From: JBDNJM01 sp041687755
GTDB lineage: Bacteria > Planctomycetota > UBA1135 > GCA-002686595
DNA: 64,000 bases
Assembly: GCA_041687755.1 (NCBI GenBank)
Contig: JBDNJM010000191.1
Span: 5,237-69,236 of the forward strand
Direction: 5' to 3'
A program made the position numbers and the translations under genes. Below the pieces are notes generated by a model. That model did no database searches. It was not told the DNA's origin and worked only from the letters and a program-made list of their open reading frames with translations. Below, one piece after another: positions 33,260 through 43,056 of the stretch. Every line of letters starts with the position of its first letter. Position 1 is the stretch's first letter.

Positions 33260-35379
33260 GCCTCGGGGTCGATGCTCCCGACCAGTTCGACGACGTAGCC
33301 CAGGTCCCGCAGGAGCGCGCGCATGCGGCGCGCGGTGTTGCGTCGCGAGAGCTGCAGGCGCTGGGGCCCAAGCTCTCGTTCGATGTGCCCGCGGACGCCC
33401 GGATCCTGGCGCAGGCGGTTCAACACCGCGTTGTTCTCGCAGGCGAGCACCAGCTCGCCGTCGAGCTCCATGCGACCCAGCTCGAGGGCCCAGTCGCGAA
33501 TCGAGACCAGCACGTTCTGGGGCACGGGGGTGCGCGAGTGGTGCTCAAGCGTCGCGAGGATCCGATCGAGTCGCAGGCCCTCGATCAGCGCGCGCCGCAC
33601 GGTCGCCTTCTCAATGCGGAAGTGCACGGTCTCGCCGAAGCGCTCGCGCCGGCCGAAGCGGTCCAGGTCGTGAATCAGCTCGGCGTCGTCGCCGCTCTTG
33701 AATAAGACGACCTCGAAGTCCGGAGTCACGACGAGGTTGCCGACGCGCGGCCCGGCAGGTTCGGCGTCGTCCTCTCGCAGGCCCAGCAGGCGCGCGCCGT
33801 GCTGGGTCAGCCGCGCGGCGACGGGGCGCCCGTTGAGGTCGTAGCCGAGATCGATGACCCCCGCGAGGTACAGGCGCTGGCGCGCCCAGCGCACCAGGCT
33901 CCAGGCCATGCGTTGGGCGTCTTCGATAGGGCTGTAGCGACCCGTGTGCACGCGCTCGGCGAAGACCTCCTCCACGCCCAGCTCTTCTAGGCTGGCGAGG
34001 TACTGGTTGCGCGCCAGGAAAGGGAGGTACATGAGGTCGTACCAGGTGTCCGGCTCGACGCGCTTCGCCATGCGCAGGAAAAGTCGGCGCAGGCGCTGCT
34101 GGTGGAACGGCTCCGTGCCCTCGATGCGCTCTTCGACGGTGAACTCGACAAGGTCTTCGAGCTTCTCCTGGAGCGGCGCCGAGGCCCAGGTGCGGCCCGT
34201 GCTGGTGACGCCCAGAGTGCGCTCGCCGGTGCCCTCGACCAGGCCGCGGCTCTTGCAGTACTGGTAGATGAACTGCAGCACCTCTTCACGGCTGAGCTCA
34301 CGCCCCGGGTTGGGAATCAAGTGGGCCAGGATCTTCTTCTCGGTGGTCTTGAAGATCTCGCCCTTCACCGTGTAGCGCACGTCGTGTTCGCTCAAGAAAG
34401 CGAGGAAACGCGCGATGTTCGTGAACACGTCGATGCCGAGCGAGAGCTCCTCGTGCGGCCGGTCCGGGTCGCCGGGAACCGCGACGCGCCGCAGCCAGGC
34501 GAGCGCCACCTCGGTGAAGATCACCAGCGTGTCGTCGTGGTGCTGGATCCCGTACGGCGTCAGGTCGAGGTCGCGGACGGTCCCGACCAGCGATTGCTCG
34601 AGGATCATCGCCCAGCGGCGCCCGTTCCAGTGCTCGAGGCTGAGGTCAAGGGCCTTGAACAGGCGCAGGGGAAGAATGCCTCCGAACTCGAGGATGGCCT
34701 TCTCGACCAGCTCGCGCACACCGTCGGGGAGGCGCTCGACGCGCGCGACTGCGGCCGTATCGGCCGAGTACATCTTGTACATCTCCCGCAGGCGACCGGG
34801 CGACGTGCGTCGCGCCCGCTCGAGGTCGGAGTAAATGGCCTCCAGGTGACCGCGCAGGGTCAACGCGGAGAACAGGCCGTGCTCCTTCGAGCCGCGGGTG
34901 GCGGCGAGGGCTGCGGCGACCCGCGGCGGCAGCGCGAGCGTGCGCGCTCCGAGGGTGTCGAAGCGGTTGCCCTGGGCCTGGGCGACGAGCGCGCGGCGCT
35001 GCAGCAGGTGCACGGCGGCCTCGATGTCGTACTCGGTGAAGCTCGAGAGCGCCTTCTTGGCCGTCAAGTCGGACCAGGACAGCTCGAACCCTCGCGCGGC
35101 GTAGAGCGAGTCGAGCACGGCGCCGACGCGCGGGTCGAACTCGGAAACGCGGCGCTCCAGGCGGTTGGGGTCGGTGATCGCCTCGAGCAGCAGCTCGCGC
35201 GCGGGACCCTCGGCGAGCTCGGGCTGTTCGGGCGCCCAAAAGCGCACCAGCTCCGCGAGGTCGGCGCCTCGTCGCGCCGCCAGAAGTCCTGCCAGGGAAC
35301 TGCTGGCGCTCTGGGCGCCGCGGGTCGACCCCGCTGCTCCCTTGCGTTCTCCGGCACCTTGCTGCGAATCCTTTCTCAT
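33256..35379 (-). CDS. Helicase-associated (XPB/Ssl2-like domain) protein, partner of XPB
   Basis: The 707-aa protein starts MRKDSQQGAGERK, 10 nt after the XPB gene; an upstream ATG lies inside XPB and gives arginine-rich noise. No helicase ATPase motifs are present. Near the C-terminus VGNLVVTPDFEVVLFKSGDD is the signature of the helicase-associated C3/XPB-Ssl2 domain, followed by RIEKATVRRALIEGLRLDRI and PVPQNVLVSIRDWALELG. The N-terminal part is helical, possibly winged-helix-like. Mycobacteria and other bacteria encode such a protein beside XPB, so a DNA repair role with XPB is likely. Its biochemical activity is not established. Confidence 0.8.
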   Translation of the reverse strand: MRKDSQQGAGERKGAAGSTRGAQSASSSLAGLLAARRGADLAELVRFWAPEQPELAEGPARELLLEAITDPNRLERRVSEFDPRVGAVLDSLYAARGFELSWSDLTAKKALSSFTEYDIEAAVHLLQRRALVAQAQGNRFDTLGARTLALPPRVAAALAATRGSKEHGLFSALTLRGHLEAIYSDLERARRTSPGRLREMYKMYSADTAAVARVERLPDGVRELVEKAILEFGGILPLRLFKALDLSLEHWNGRRWAMILEQSLVGTVRDLDLTPYGIQHHDDTLVIFTEVALAWLRRVAVPGDPDRPHEELSLGIDVFTNIARFLAFLSEHDVRYTVKGEIFKTTEKKILAHLIPNPGRELSREEVLQFIYQYCKSRGLVEGTGERTLGVTSTGRTWASAPLQEKLEDLVEFTVEERIEGTEPFHQQRLRRLFLRMAKRVEPDTWYDLMYLPFLARNQYLASLEELGVEEVFAERVHTGRYSPIEDAQRMAWSLVRWARQRLYLAGVIDLGYDLNGRPVAARLTQHGARLLGLREDDAEPAGPRVGNLVVTPDFEVVLFKSGDDAELIHDLDRFGRRERFGETVHFRIEKATVRRALIEGLRLDRILATLEHHSRTPVPQNVLVSIRDWALELGRMELDGELVLACENNAVLNRLRQDPGVRGHIERELGPQRLQLSRRNTARRMRALLRDLGYVVELVGSIDPEA

Positions 35380-35389
35380 ATCTGGGGCC

Positions 35390-37180
35390 TCAAGCTTGCG
35401 CCTCTGCTGCGCGCGGCTCGATCTCGTCGCCCAACGATTGGGAGGCGACGATTTCGTAGGAGTAGCCCTGCTCCGTGAGGAACAGCTGCCGCTTCTGTGC
35501 GAATTCCTGGTCGCGCGAGCCCGCGCTGACCACCGAGTAAAACGCGGCCGTGGAGCCATCGGACTTGGGCCGCAGGATGCGTCCGAGGCGCTGGGCCTCC
35601 TCCTGCCTCGAGCCGAACGTGCCCGAGACCTGGATCGCGACGTTGGCGTCGGGCAGGTCGATCGCGAAGTTGCCGACCTTGCTGACGATCAGCACCCGCT
35701 CAACTCCTTGGCGGAAGGCGTCATAGAGCTCCTGGCGCTCGCTGTTGGGCGTCTTGCCCGTGATCAGCGGCGCGCCCAGGGCGGCCTGCAGCGCGCGCAG
35801 CTGGTTGATGTATTGGCCGATGACGAGGATGCGTCCGTCCGCGTGGCGCTCGATCAACTGCTGCACGACGTCAAGCTTCGCGGGGTTCTCTGAGGCCAGC
35901 CGAAACTTGGAGCGCGGCGCGGCGGCCTCGTAGGCGCACCGCTCGGCTTCGTCGAGCGGTACGCGCACTTCGATGCAGGTGGCCGAGGCAATGTAGCCCT
36001 GGCCCTCGAGCACCTTCCAGGGCAGCTCGTAGCGCTTCGGGCCGATCAGGCAAAAGACCTCGTCCTCCTTTCCGTCCTCGCGCACCAGCGTCGCCGTCAG
36101 CCCGAGGCGCCGGCGGGCCTGGAGCTCGGCGGTGACCCGGAAGATCGGCGCGGGCAGCAGGTGCACCTCGTCGTAGATGACGAGACCCCAGTTCTGCTCG
36201 CGGAACAACCGAAAGTGCTCGAACTCTCCGGTCTTGCTGCGCCGCCAGGTCAGCATCTGGTAGGTCGTGATGGTGACCGGCGCGACGGTCTTCGAGTCGC
36301 TCGTGTACTCGGCGACCTCATCAGACGTGAGCGTCGTCTTGTCGAGGATCTCGGTTGCCCACTGCCGCACCGCGATGGTGTTGGTAGTCAGGATCAGGGT
36401 CTTGGTGCCGACGAGATTCATCGCGGCGAGAGCGACGACCGTCTTGCCGGCTCCGCAGGGCAGGACGACGACTCCGCTACCGCCAGCCACGCTGCCCTCG
36501 GCGTAGAAGGCCGCGGCGGCGTCGCGCTGGTAGCTGCGCAGGCGGAAGCCCCCGGGCTCGTCGCCCTCGTCGAGCGGGATCGGGTAGGGGTCGCCGTCAA
36601 CGTAACCACCGCGATCTTCGACGGGGTAGCCAACCTTGATCAGGGCCTGCTTGAGCAGGCCGCGGGAGAGGTCCCCGAGCGTGACCTGGCCATCCGCGTC
36701 GATCTCGACAAGCTCCGCCACGGAGCCGTGACCGAGGACGCGGCCGAGCGCTTCAGGGTCGTCGGAGCACAGCTCGAAGCGAGCCCCCAAGCGCTCGATG
36801 CGCAGCAGCCCGTAACGCTCGAACCAGCTGGTCAGCTCCTTCACGATGCTCTCCGGCACCGGCACGCAGGCCAGCTCGTGCATCTTGAGGATTACGTCCT
36901 CAGGCGTCCAACCGAGCGCCGCGGCGTTCCATGCGGCCACCGGCGTCAACCGGTAGCTGTGCAGATAGTCCGGGCTCTTCTCAAGTTCGGCAAACGTGGC
37001 GAGGGCGTCGCGCGCCTCCGCAAAGCGCGGGTGCTCTTCGGTGAGCGGGCGCCCGTCTCCGTCCTTCATCGGGCGGCCCTGGTCGTCGACCAGGGCACGA
37101 ACGGTGTGCAGCAGCAGGCTGCGATCGGACTGCACGATCAACGGATTGTCGGGCAGCGGAACGGGCGGGGACGCGCTCAC
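35390..37180 (-). CDS. XPB/ERCC3-type DNA repair helicase
   Basis: The 596-aa SF2 helicase has an N-terminal about 200-residue region related to XPB N-domains, then Walker A in VVLPCGAGKTVVALAAM, DEVH in LVIYDEVHLLPAP, motif III LGLTATLVREDGKED (including the RED motif typical of XPB) and motif VI EEAQRLGRILRPKSDG. It unwinds DNA using ATP. Eukaryotic XPB acts in TFIIH; bacterial forms are thought to work in repair. Its ATG overlaps the uvrA stop (ATGA) and it precedes its usual partner gene, giving a UvrA-XPB-partner set. Confidence 0.9.
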   Translation of the reverse strand: MSASPPVPLPDNPLIVQSDRSLLLHTVRALVDDQGRPMKDGDGRPLTEEHPRFAEARDALATFAELEKSPDYLHSYRLTPVAAWNAAALGWTPEDVILKMHELACVPVPESIVKELTSWFERYGLLRIERLGARFELCSDDPEALGRVLGHGSVAELVEIDADGQVTLGDLSRGLLKQALIKVGYPVEDRGGYVDGDPYPIPLDEGDEPGGFRLRSYQRDAAAAFYAEGSVAGGSGVVVLPCGAGKTVVALAAMNLVGTKTLILTTNTIAVRQWATEILDKTTLTSDEVAEYTSDSKTVAPVTITTYQMLTWRRSKTGEFEHFRLFREQNWGLVIYDEVHLLPAPIFRVTAELQARRRLGLTATLVREDGKEDEVFCLIGPKRYELPWKVLEGQGYIASATCIEVRVPLDEAERCAYEAAAPRSKFRLASENPAKLDVVQQLIERHADGRILVIGQYINQLRALQAALGAPLITGKTPNSERQELYDAFRQGVERVLIVSKVGNFAIDLPDANVAIQVSGTFGSRQEEAQRLGRILRPKSDGSTAAFYSVVSAGSRDQEFAQKRQLFLTEQGYSYEIVASQSLGDEIEPRAAEAQA

Positions 37181-40100
37181 TTCGAGACCTGCTTCTCGCT
37201 GGCTTTCTTCTTGGCGCCGCCGGAGCGGTTGCCGCGGGGCAGGCCCTGGGGCTCGAGCTCTTGAGCGAGGTAACGGCCGGTGGGCGACTCCGGGTTCGCG
37301 GAGAGCTGCTCGGGCGTGCCCTCGGCGACCAGGCGGCCGCCGGCGGCTCCACCGCCCGGTCCGAGCTCCACCAGGCGATCGCAGGCGGCGAGCACCGATG
37401 TGTGGTGTTCGATCACGACGACGGCATCGCCGCGGTCGGCGAGCTTCTGCAGCACCCTCACCAGCGGCACGAGGTCGCTCTGGTGCAGGCCCGTCGAGGG
37501 CTCGTCCAGCACGAGCACGCTGGGCTCGGTGCCCTCAGCGCGCAGCAGCTCGGTGGCGAGCTTGACCCGCTGGGCCTCACCGCCAGAAAGCGTCGTGGAG
37601 CTCTGTCCCAGAGAAAGGTAGCCCAGTCCGACGTTCTCGAGCACTCGCAGGATGCGCTCGATGTCGCCGAGCTCGCCAAACAGCTCGAGGGCGTCGGAAA
37701 CGGGCATTTCGAGCACGTCCGCCATGGACTTGGATCGGTAGCGGACGGCCAGGACGTCGGGGCGATAGCGCCGTCCATCGCACTCCTCGCACTGCAGCCA
37801 TAGGTCCGCGAGGAACTGCATCTCGACGGCGACGGCGCCGCGCCCCTCGCAGGCCGGGCAGCGTCCGCGCGTCGAGTTGAACGAGAAGCTCGCCGGCGTC
37901 ATGCCGCGCACGCGCGCCTCGGGCAGGCGGCTGAACAACTCGCGCAGGGGATCCATCAGGCCCACGGCCGTCGCGGGGACGCTGGAGGGCGTGCGACCGA
38001 TCGGGCTCGCATCGACAAGCACCACGCGTCGCCCGCGGCCCTCGACGCCGATCGCCTTTGCAAAGCGTCCGTTGGGGCGCTCGTTGCGCAGGGCGGCCAC
38101 GAAGGCGTCGAGCACGAGCGTGCTCTTGCCCGAGCCGGAAGGCCCACAGACGCCGAGCACTTCGCCTTGGCGCACCGTCAGGTCCACGTTCTTCAGGTTG
38201 CGGATCTTGGCGCCCCGGACGCCCATAGGCTCGCCAGCGATGACGGCGTGACCGCGTCGTTCGAGCCGCAGCTCGCCACGCAGCGCGCGTCCGGTGAGCG
38301 AATCGCCGGCCGCGACCTCGGCCGGCGTGCCCTCGGCCACGACCTCGCCGCCGAGTCGACCGGCTCCGGGGCCCATGTCGACCAGGTGGTCTGCGCAGCG
38401 CATGAGCTCTTCGTCGTGCTCGACGCAAATCACGGTGTTGCCGAGATCTCGCAGCTCCAGCAGTGCACCGGCCAGGCGCTCGATGTCGCTGGGGTGCAGG
38501 CCGACGGTCGGCTCGTCCAGCACGTAGCACACGCCGGTCAGGCGCGATCCAAGCGAAGCCGCCAGGCGCACCCGGCGGGCTTCACCGCCGGACAGCGTAG
38601 ACATGGCGCGCGAGAGCGCGATGTAGCCCAGGCCGACGCGCTCCAGCATCCCGAGGCGCGAACTCAGTTCGCCGAGCACCGGGGCCAGGGCCACCTTCTT
38701 CGTCGCGGGGAGCCGCAGCTTGTCGACCCACTCGAGGGCGCCAGAAATGTCGAGTTCGAGCAGCTCCGGCAGGCGCTTGCGGCCGAGGGTGACCGAACGC
38801 GGCGCGGCGGCGAGGCGCTCGCCCTTGCAGGTGCGGCACGTGCGCCGCTCCATCGTCTTCTCGAGGATCGAGCGCCACTCGGGGTCTTCGGAGCGCTCGT
38901 GCCAGGAGTCCACGGCGCCGCACAGGCCCTTCCACTCGGCGGTGAAGTTCTCCTCGATGGAGTAGTTCTCGCCTTCCTTATTGATCTCGACGCGATAGCT
39001 CGCGCGGCCGCCCTCGCCATACAGCAGCAGGGCCTGCTGCTTCTCGGAGAACTCTCCGAAGTTCTTGTTCAGGTCGATGCGGTGCGAGGTGCCCACCGTG
39101 CGCAGCAGGTGCTCGTAGTAGCCCTTGCCCTTGGTGAGGTAGCGCCCCACCTTGCCGGAGATCGCCGTGCGCTCGCCGGGCTTCGAAGCCACGAGCGGCG
39201 CGTTGTGATCGTCCAGGAGTAGCTCCGCGTCGCACTGCCAGCCCACGCCGAGGCCGTCGCAGGACGAGCAGGCGCCGACGTGCGTGTTGAACGAGAAGTG
39301 GCGCGGTTCGAGGTCGCCTTCGATCTCGAAGCCACAGGCCGGGCAGACCGCGTGGGTCGAGTACTCGATCCGCTCGCCGTCCTTGACCAGGATCGAGACG
39401 CGTCCGCCGGAGATGTTCGCGGCTTGTTCGATCGCTTCAGCGAGGCGCGAGCGGGCCTCCTCCTTGAAGGACGTTCGGTCGACGACGAGGTCGAGCACGG
39501 AGTCGGCCTCGATGTCCACGTCGGCGGCGGAGGCCTCCAGACGAATTTCCGCGCCGTCCACCAGGGCGCGCGCAAAGCCTCCCTGGCCCCAGGCGACGCG
39601 GCGCTCGATGAACAGCGTCATCGCGTCCTGGGCCGGGCCAGGGCCGGAGCCCGCGATCGGGCTCAGGACGTAGCCGCGCTCGCCGGCGCAGGTCTTCAGG
39701 ACCTCGCGCGCGATCATGCTGGGCGACGTGCGCTCGAGCTTGGTGTCGTGCAACGGGCAGCGCGCCTGCCCGGCGCGGGCCCACAGCACGCGCAGGTGGT
39801 CGAAGACCTCGGTGGTGGTGGCCACGGTCGAGCGCGGGTGCCCGACCGAGGTGCGCGCCTCGACCGAGACCGACGGCCCCAGGCCCTCGATGCGGTCGAC
39901 GGGCGCGCGGTCGCGGGCGGCCAGGAACTGACGGGCGTAGGTCGAGAGAGACTCGACGAAGCGCTGCCGGCCGGTGGCGAAGATCGTGTCTAGCGCGAGG
40001 CTCGACTTACCCGACCCTGAAGGGCCGGTGATGACGGTCAGCGAGTCGCGCGGGATATCGATGCTGATGTTCTTCAGCGTGTTGGTGCGCGCCCCCACGA

Positions 40101-43056
40101 CCCGAATGCAGTCGAGCGGCTCGACATGGATGCCCAAGGAGTCCGCGGGCGTCACGCTCATCTCCGCGGGCTCCTGGCGCAGCGCGCGCGCGGTGTGCGA
40201 GCGCTCCAGCTTGGCGATCTCCTCGGGCGTGCCGAGACCGAGAATCTCTCCGCCGGCTTCGCCGCCCTCAGGTCCCAGGTCGATCAGCCAGTCCGCGCTC
40301 TGCAGCACGTCCAGGTGGTGCTCGATCACGAGCACGCTGTGCCCGGAGTCCACGAGCTGCTGCAGGGCCTCCAGCAGGCGCACCACGTCGAGGTGGTGCA
40401 GACCGGTCGTGGGCTCGTCCAGCAGGAACAGCGTGTGCTTGCGCGGGCTGTGCTTGAGGTACTTGGCTAGCTTGATGCGCTGGGCCTCACCGCCGGAGAG
40501 CGTGGTCGAGGGCTGGCCCAGGGTCAGGTACCCCACGCCCACGGTCACCATCGTCTCAAGCGGACGCGCGATTTTCGGCAGCTCGCTAAACAGCTCGAGC
40601 GCGTCCTCGGCGGTCATCTCGAGCACGTCGGCGATCGAGTGCCCCTTGTAGCGTGCCTCGAGGGTCTCGGGGCTGAAGCGTTCGCCCCCGCACTCTTCGC
40701 AGGGCACGGTCACCGGCGCGAGGAACTGCAGCTCCATCAGCTGCGATCCGGCGCCCATACACGTCTCGCAGCGCCCGCCCGCGACGTTAAAGCTGAAGCG
40801 GCCGGCCTCCCAGCCGCGCATTCGAGACTCGGGTAACTGCGCGAACAGGTCGCGAATCGGCGTGAACGCGCCAACGTAGGTTGCCGGGTTCGAGCGCGGT
40901 GTTCGACCGATCGGTGCCGCGTCGATCACGACCAGTTCCTCGACGGCACCCTCGCCGGTCAGCTTGTCGAACTTCTGGGGTTCGGAGCTCTCGCGGCCGA
41001 GATGCCGCAGCAGCGCGGGCACTAGCGTGCGGTTGATCAGCGTGGACTTGCCCGACCCGCTCACGCCGCCGACCGCCGTGAGCGTGCCCAGCGGGAAGCG
41101 CAGATCGACGCCCTTCAGGTTGAAGCCGGCCGCACCGGTCAGCTCGATCCAGTTGCCGTTTCCCGCGCGCCGCTCCTCGGGCCGCGGCATGGGCAGCTCC
41201 CCGCGCAGCAGTCGCCCCGTCGGCGAGTCGGAGGTCCTGGCGACCTCGCCGGGCGGACCCTCCGCGATCAGTCGGCCGCCGTGGCGTCCAGCGCCGGGGC
41301 CGATGTCCACGAGGTGATCGGCGGCTCGCAGGGTCGCCTCGTCGTGCTCGACGACGATCACCGTGTTGCCGAGGTCCCGGAGCGCTCGCAGCGCGGCGAG
41401 CAGCCGGTTGTGGTCGCGCGCGTGCAGGCCGATCGAGGGCTCGTCTAGGACGTACATCACGCCCTGCAGGCCTGCGCCCAACTGCGCGGCGAGGCGGATG
41501 CGCTGGGCTTCGCCGCCGGACAGGCTGTCGGCGGGGCGGTCCAGGGTCAGATAGCCCAGCCCGACCTCGCGCAGGAACGCCAGCCGCCGCCGGATCTCGA
41601 GCAGCAACGGCTCGGCGATCTTGCTCTCGCGACCCGACAGGTCGAGCCGCGCGAAGCGACCCTCGAGTTCGTCGATCGGCGCGTGCACCAGGTCGCGCAT
41701 CGGGACGCCGGCCACACGCACGGCGCGCGAATTCTCGTTGAGCCGGCCGCCCGCGCAGCCGGGGCAGGACTCGACGCTGAGGAAGCGCTCAACCATCTTG
41801 CGCCGCTGGCCCTTCTCGAAGGCTTCGCGCAGCGCCGGCAGCACGCCCATGTAGCGACGCTTGAATTGGGCCGTACCGGAGGCTCGGCGGCCGGACCAGC
41901 TGCTCTTGTCCTCGAAGCGCTTCTCACCCGCGCCCTCCAGGACCACGTTCTGGGACTCCGGCGAGAGGTCTTTCCAGGGGGTCTCAAGGTCGAAGTCGTG
42001 CTCGACCGCGACCGCGTCGAGGAACTTGAAGTCCACGCGCGGGAACAGGAACGCCCCGCCGCTGGCTCGGGTGACGGCCAGGGCGCCGCCCTCGATCGAC
42101 AGCTCAGGGTCGCGGACCACGAGACGCTCGGAGGGCTGCTTGAGCAGGCCCAGGCCGTTGCACTCTGGGCAGGCACCGTGGGGCGAGTTGAAGGAGAACA
42201 GCCGCGGCTCGAGGGGCGGCGCTTCGACGCCACATTCCGGGCAGCTGCGCAGGGTCGAGAAGCCCTGCTCGGCGTTCTCGGCGAGCGCGATGAGATCGCC
42301 CTTGCCCAGCTCGAGCGCCTGGTCGAGCGATTCGCGCAGGCGCTTCTGGGACTCCTCGTCGATGGTCAGCCGGTCCACGACCGCTTCGATCGTGTGGTTC
42401 TTGTAGCGCTCGAGCTCGCCCACCTCCTCGATGCGTTTCACTTCGCCGTTCACGCGCACGCGCACCAGGCCGCGGCGCGCCAGGTCGTCAAGCAGGGCGC
42501 GGTGCTGACCCTTGCGGTCGCGGACGACCGGTGCGAGCAGGTGCAGCTTCTGACCGGCGAAGCGCTCGCCGATCTCGCGCAGCACCGCCTCGGGGGTCTT
42601 AGCCTCAAGCGGGACATGGTGCTCGGGGCAGTGCGCCGTCCCGGCGCGGGCGTATAGCACGCGGAGGTGGTCGACGACCTCGGTCAGCGTGCCCACGGTT
42701 GAGCGAGGACCGCGCTGGACGCTCTTCTGGTCGACGGCGATCGCTGGGGCCAGGCCTTCGATGGAGTCCACGTCGGGCTTTTCCATGCGCCCGAGGAACT
42801 GGCGGGCGTAAGCGGACAGCGTCTCAAGGAAGCGCCGCTGGCCCTCGCGAAACAGGGTGTCGAAGGCCAGGCTGGACTTGCCCGAGCCGCTGACGCCGGT
42901 GACGGCGATCAGGCGCCCCTTGGGCAGGGTCACGTCCACCCCCCTCAGGTTGTTCTGACGAGCGCCGCGAACGAGGATCTGCTCGCCCTGGCCTTTGGAC
43001 GGACCGCGTGCGGGGCGGGATCCTGAGGCCGGGGTGTTGGAGGAGCGGGGGGTCAT
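37177..43056 (-). CDS. uvrA: Tandem-duplicated excinuclease ABC subunit A (double UvrA)
   Basis: This 1959-aa protein contains two complete UvrA copies in one frame (about residues 1-960 and 966-1959). Each copy has two ABC ATPase heads, giving four Walker A motifs (GVSGSGKSSLAFD, GVSGSGKSTLINR, GPSGSGKSSLALD, GPSGSGKSTLVLD) and four LSGGEA signatures, and its zinc modules (CPECG/CPECNG, CETCMGAG/CEECGG; CPACG/CSSCDG, CPACEGRG/CEECDG) look intact. UvrA finds bulky DNA lesions and loads UvrB. Normal UvrA is about 940 residues and works as a dimer, so this may be a covalent dimer, as in Chlamydia. The start MTPRSSNTP (43056) is preferred over an upstream ATG at 43185. Codon 966 (ATG at 40161) looks like the old start of the second copy. 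Confidence 0.95.
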   Translation of the reverse strand: MTPRSSNTPASGSRPARGPSKGQGEQILVRGARQNNLRGVDVTLPKGRLIAVTGVSGSGKSSLAFDTLFREGQRRFLETLSAYARQFLGRMEKPDVDSIEGLAPAIAVDQKSVQRGPRSTVGTLTEVVDHLRVLYARAGTAHCPEHHVPLEAKTPEAVLREIGERFAGQKLHLLAPVVRDRKGQHRALLDDLARRGLVRVRVNGEVKRIEEVGELERYKNHTIEAVVDRLTIDEESQKRLRESLDQALELGKGDLIALAENAEQGFSTLRSCPECGVEAPPLEPRLFSFNSPHGACPECNGLGLLKQPSERLVVRDPELSIEGGALAVTRASGGAFLFPRVDFKFLDAVAVEHDFDLETPWKDLSPESQNVVLEGAGEKRFEDKSSWSGRRASGTAQFKRRYMGVLPALREAFEKGQRRKMVERFLSVESCPGCAGGRLNENSRAVRVAGVPMRDLVHAPIDELEGRFARLDLSGRESKIAEPLLLEIRRRLAFLREVGLGYLTLDRPADSLSGGEAQRIRLAAQLGAGLQGVMYVLDEPSIGLHARDHNRLLAALRALRDLGNTVIVVEHDEATLRAADHLVDIGPGAGRHGGRLIAEGPPGEVARTSDSPTGRLLRGELPMPRPEERRAGNGNWIELTGAAGFNLKGVDLRFPLGTLTAVGGVSGSGKSTLINRTLVPALLRHLGRESSEPQKFDKLTGEGAVEELVVIDAAPIGRTPRSNPATYVGAFTPIRDLFAQLPESRMRGWEAGRFSFNVAGGRCETCMGAGSQLMELQFLAPVTVPCEECGGERFSPETLEARYKGHSIADVLEMTAEDALELFSELPKIARPLETMVTVGVGYLTLGQPSTTLSGGEAQRIKLAKYLKHSPRKHTLFLLDEPTTGLHHLDVVRLLEALQQLVDSGHSVLVIEHHLDVLQSADWLIDLGPEGGEAGGEILGLGTPEEIAKLERSHTARALRQEPAEMSVTPADSLGIHVEPLDCIRVVGARTNTLKNISIDIPRDSLTVITGPSGSGKSSLALDTIFATGRQRFVESLSTYARQFLAARDRAPVDRIEGLGPSVSVEARTSVGHPRSTVATTTEVFDHLRVLWARAGQARCPLHDTKLERTSPSMIAREVLKTCAGERGYVLSPIAGSGPGPAQDAMTLFIERRVAWGQGGFARALVDGAEIRLEASAADVDIEADSVLDLVVDRTSFKEEARSRLAEAIEQAANISGGRVSILVKDGERIEYSTHAVCPACGFEIEGDLEPRHFSFNTHVGACSSCDGLGVGWQCDAELLLDDHNAPLVASKPGERTAISGKVGRYLTKGKGYYEHLLRTVGTSHRIDLNKNFGEFSEKQQALLLYGEGGRASYRVEINKEGENYSIEENFTAEWKGLCGAVDSWHERSEDPEWRSILEKTMERRTCRTCKGERLAAAPRSVTLGRKRLPELLELDISGALEWVDKLRLPATKKVALAPVLGELSSRLGMLERVGLGYIALSRAMSTLSGGEARRVRLAASLGSRLTGVCYVLDEPTVGLHPSDIERLAGALLELRDLGNTVICVEHDEELMRCADHLVDMGPGAGRLGGEVVAEGTPAEVAAGDSLTGRALRGELRLERRGHAVIAGEPMGVRGAKIRNLKNVDLTVRQGEVLGVCGPSGSGKSTLVLDAFVAALRNERPNGRFAKAIGVEGRGRRVVLVDASPIGRTPSSVPATAVGLMDPLRELFSRLPEARVRGMTPASFSFNSTRGRCPACEGRGAVAVEMQFLADLWLQCEECDGRRYRPDVLAVRYRSKSMADVLEMPVSDALELFGELGDIERILRVLENVGLGYLSLGQSSTTLSGGEAQRVKLATELLRAEGTEPSVLVLDEPSTGLHQSDLVPLVRVLQKLADRGDAVVVIEHHTSVLAACDRLVELGPGGGAAGGRLVAEGTPEQLSANPESPTGRYLAQELEPQGLPRGNRSGGAKKKASEKQVSK

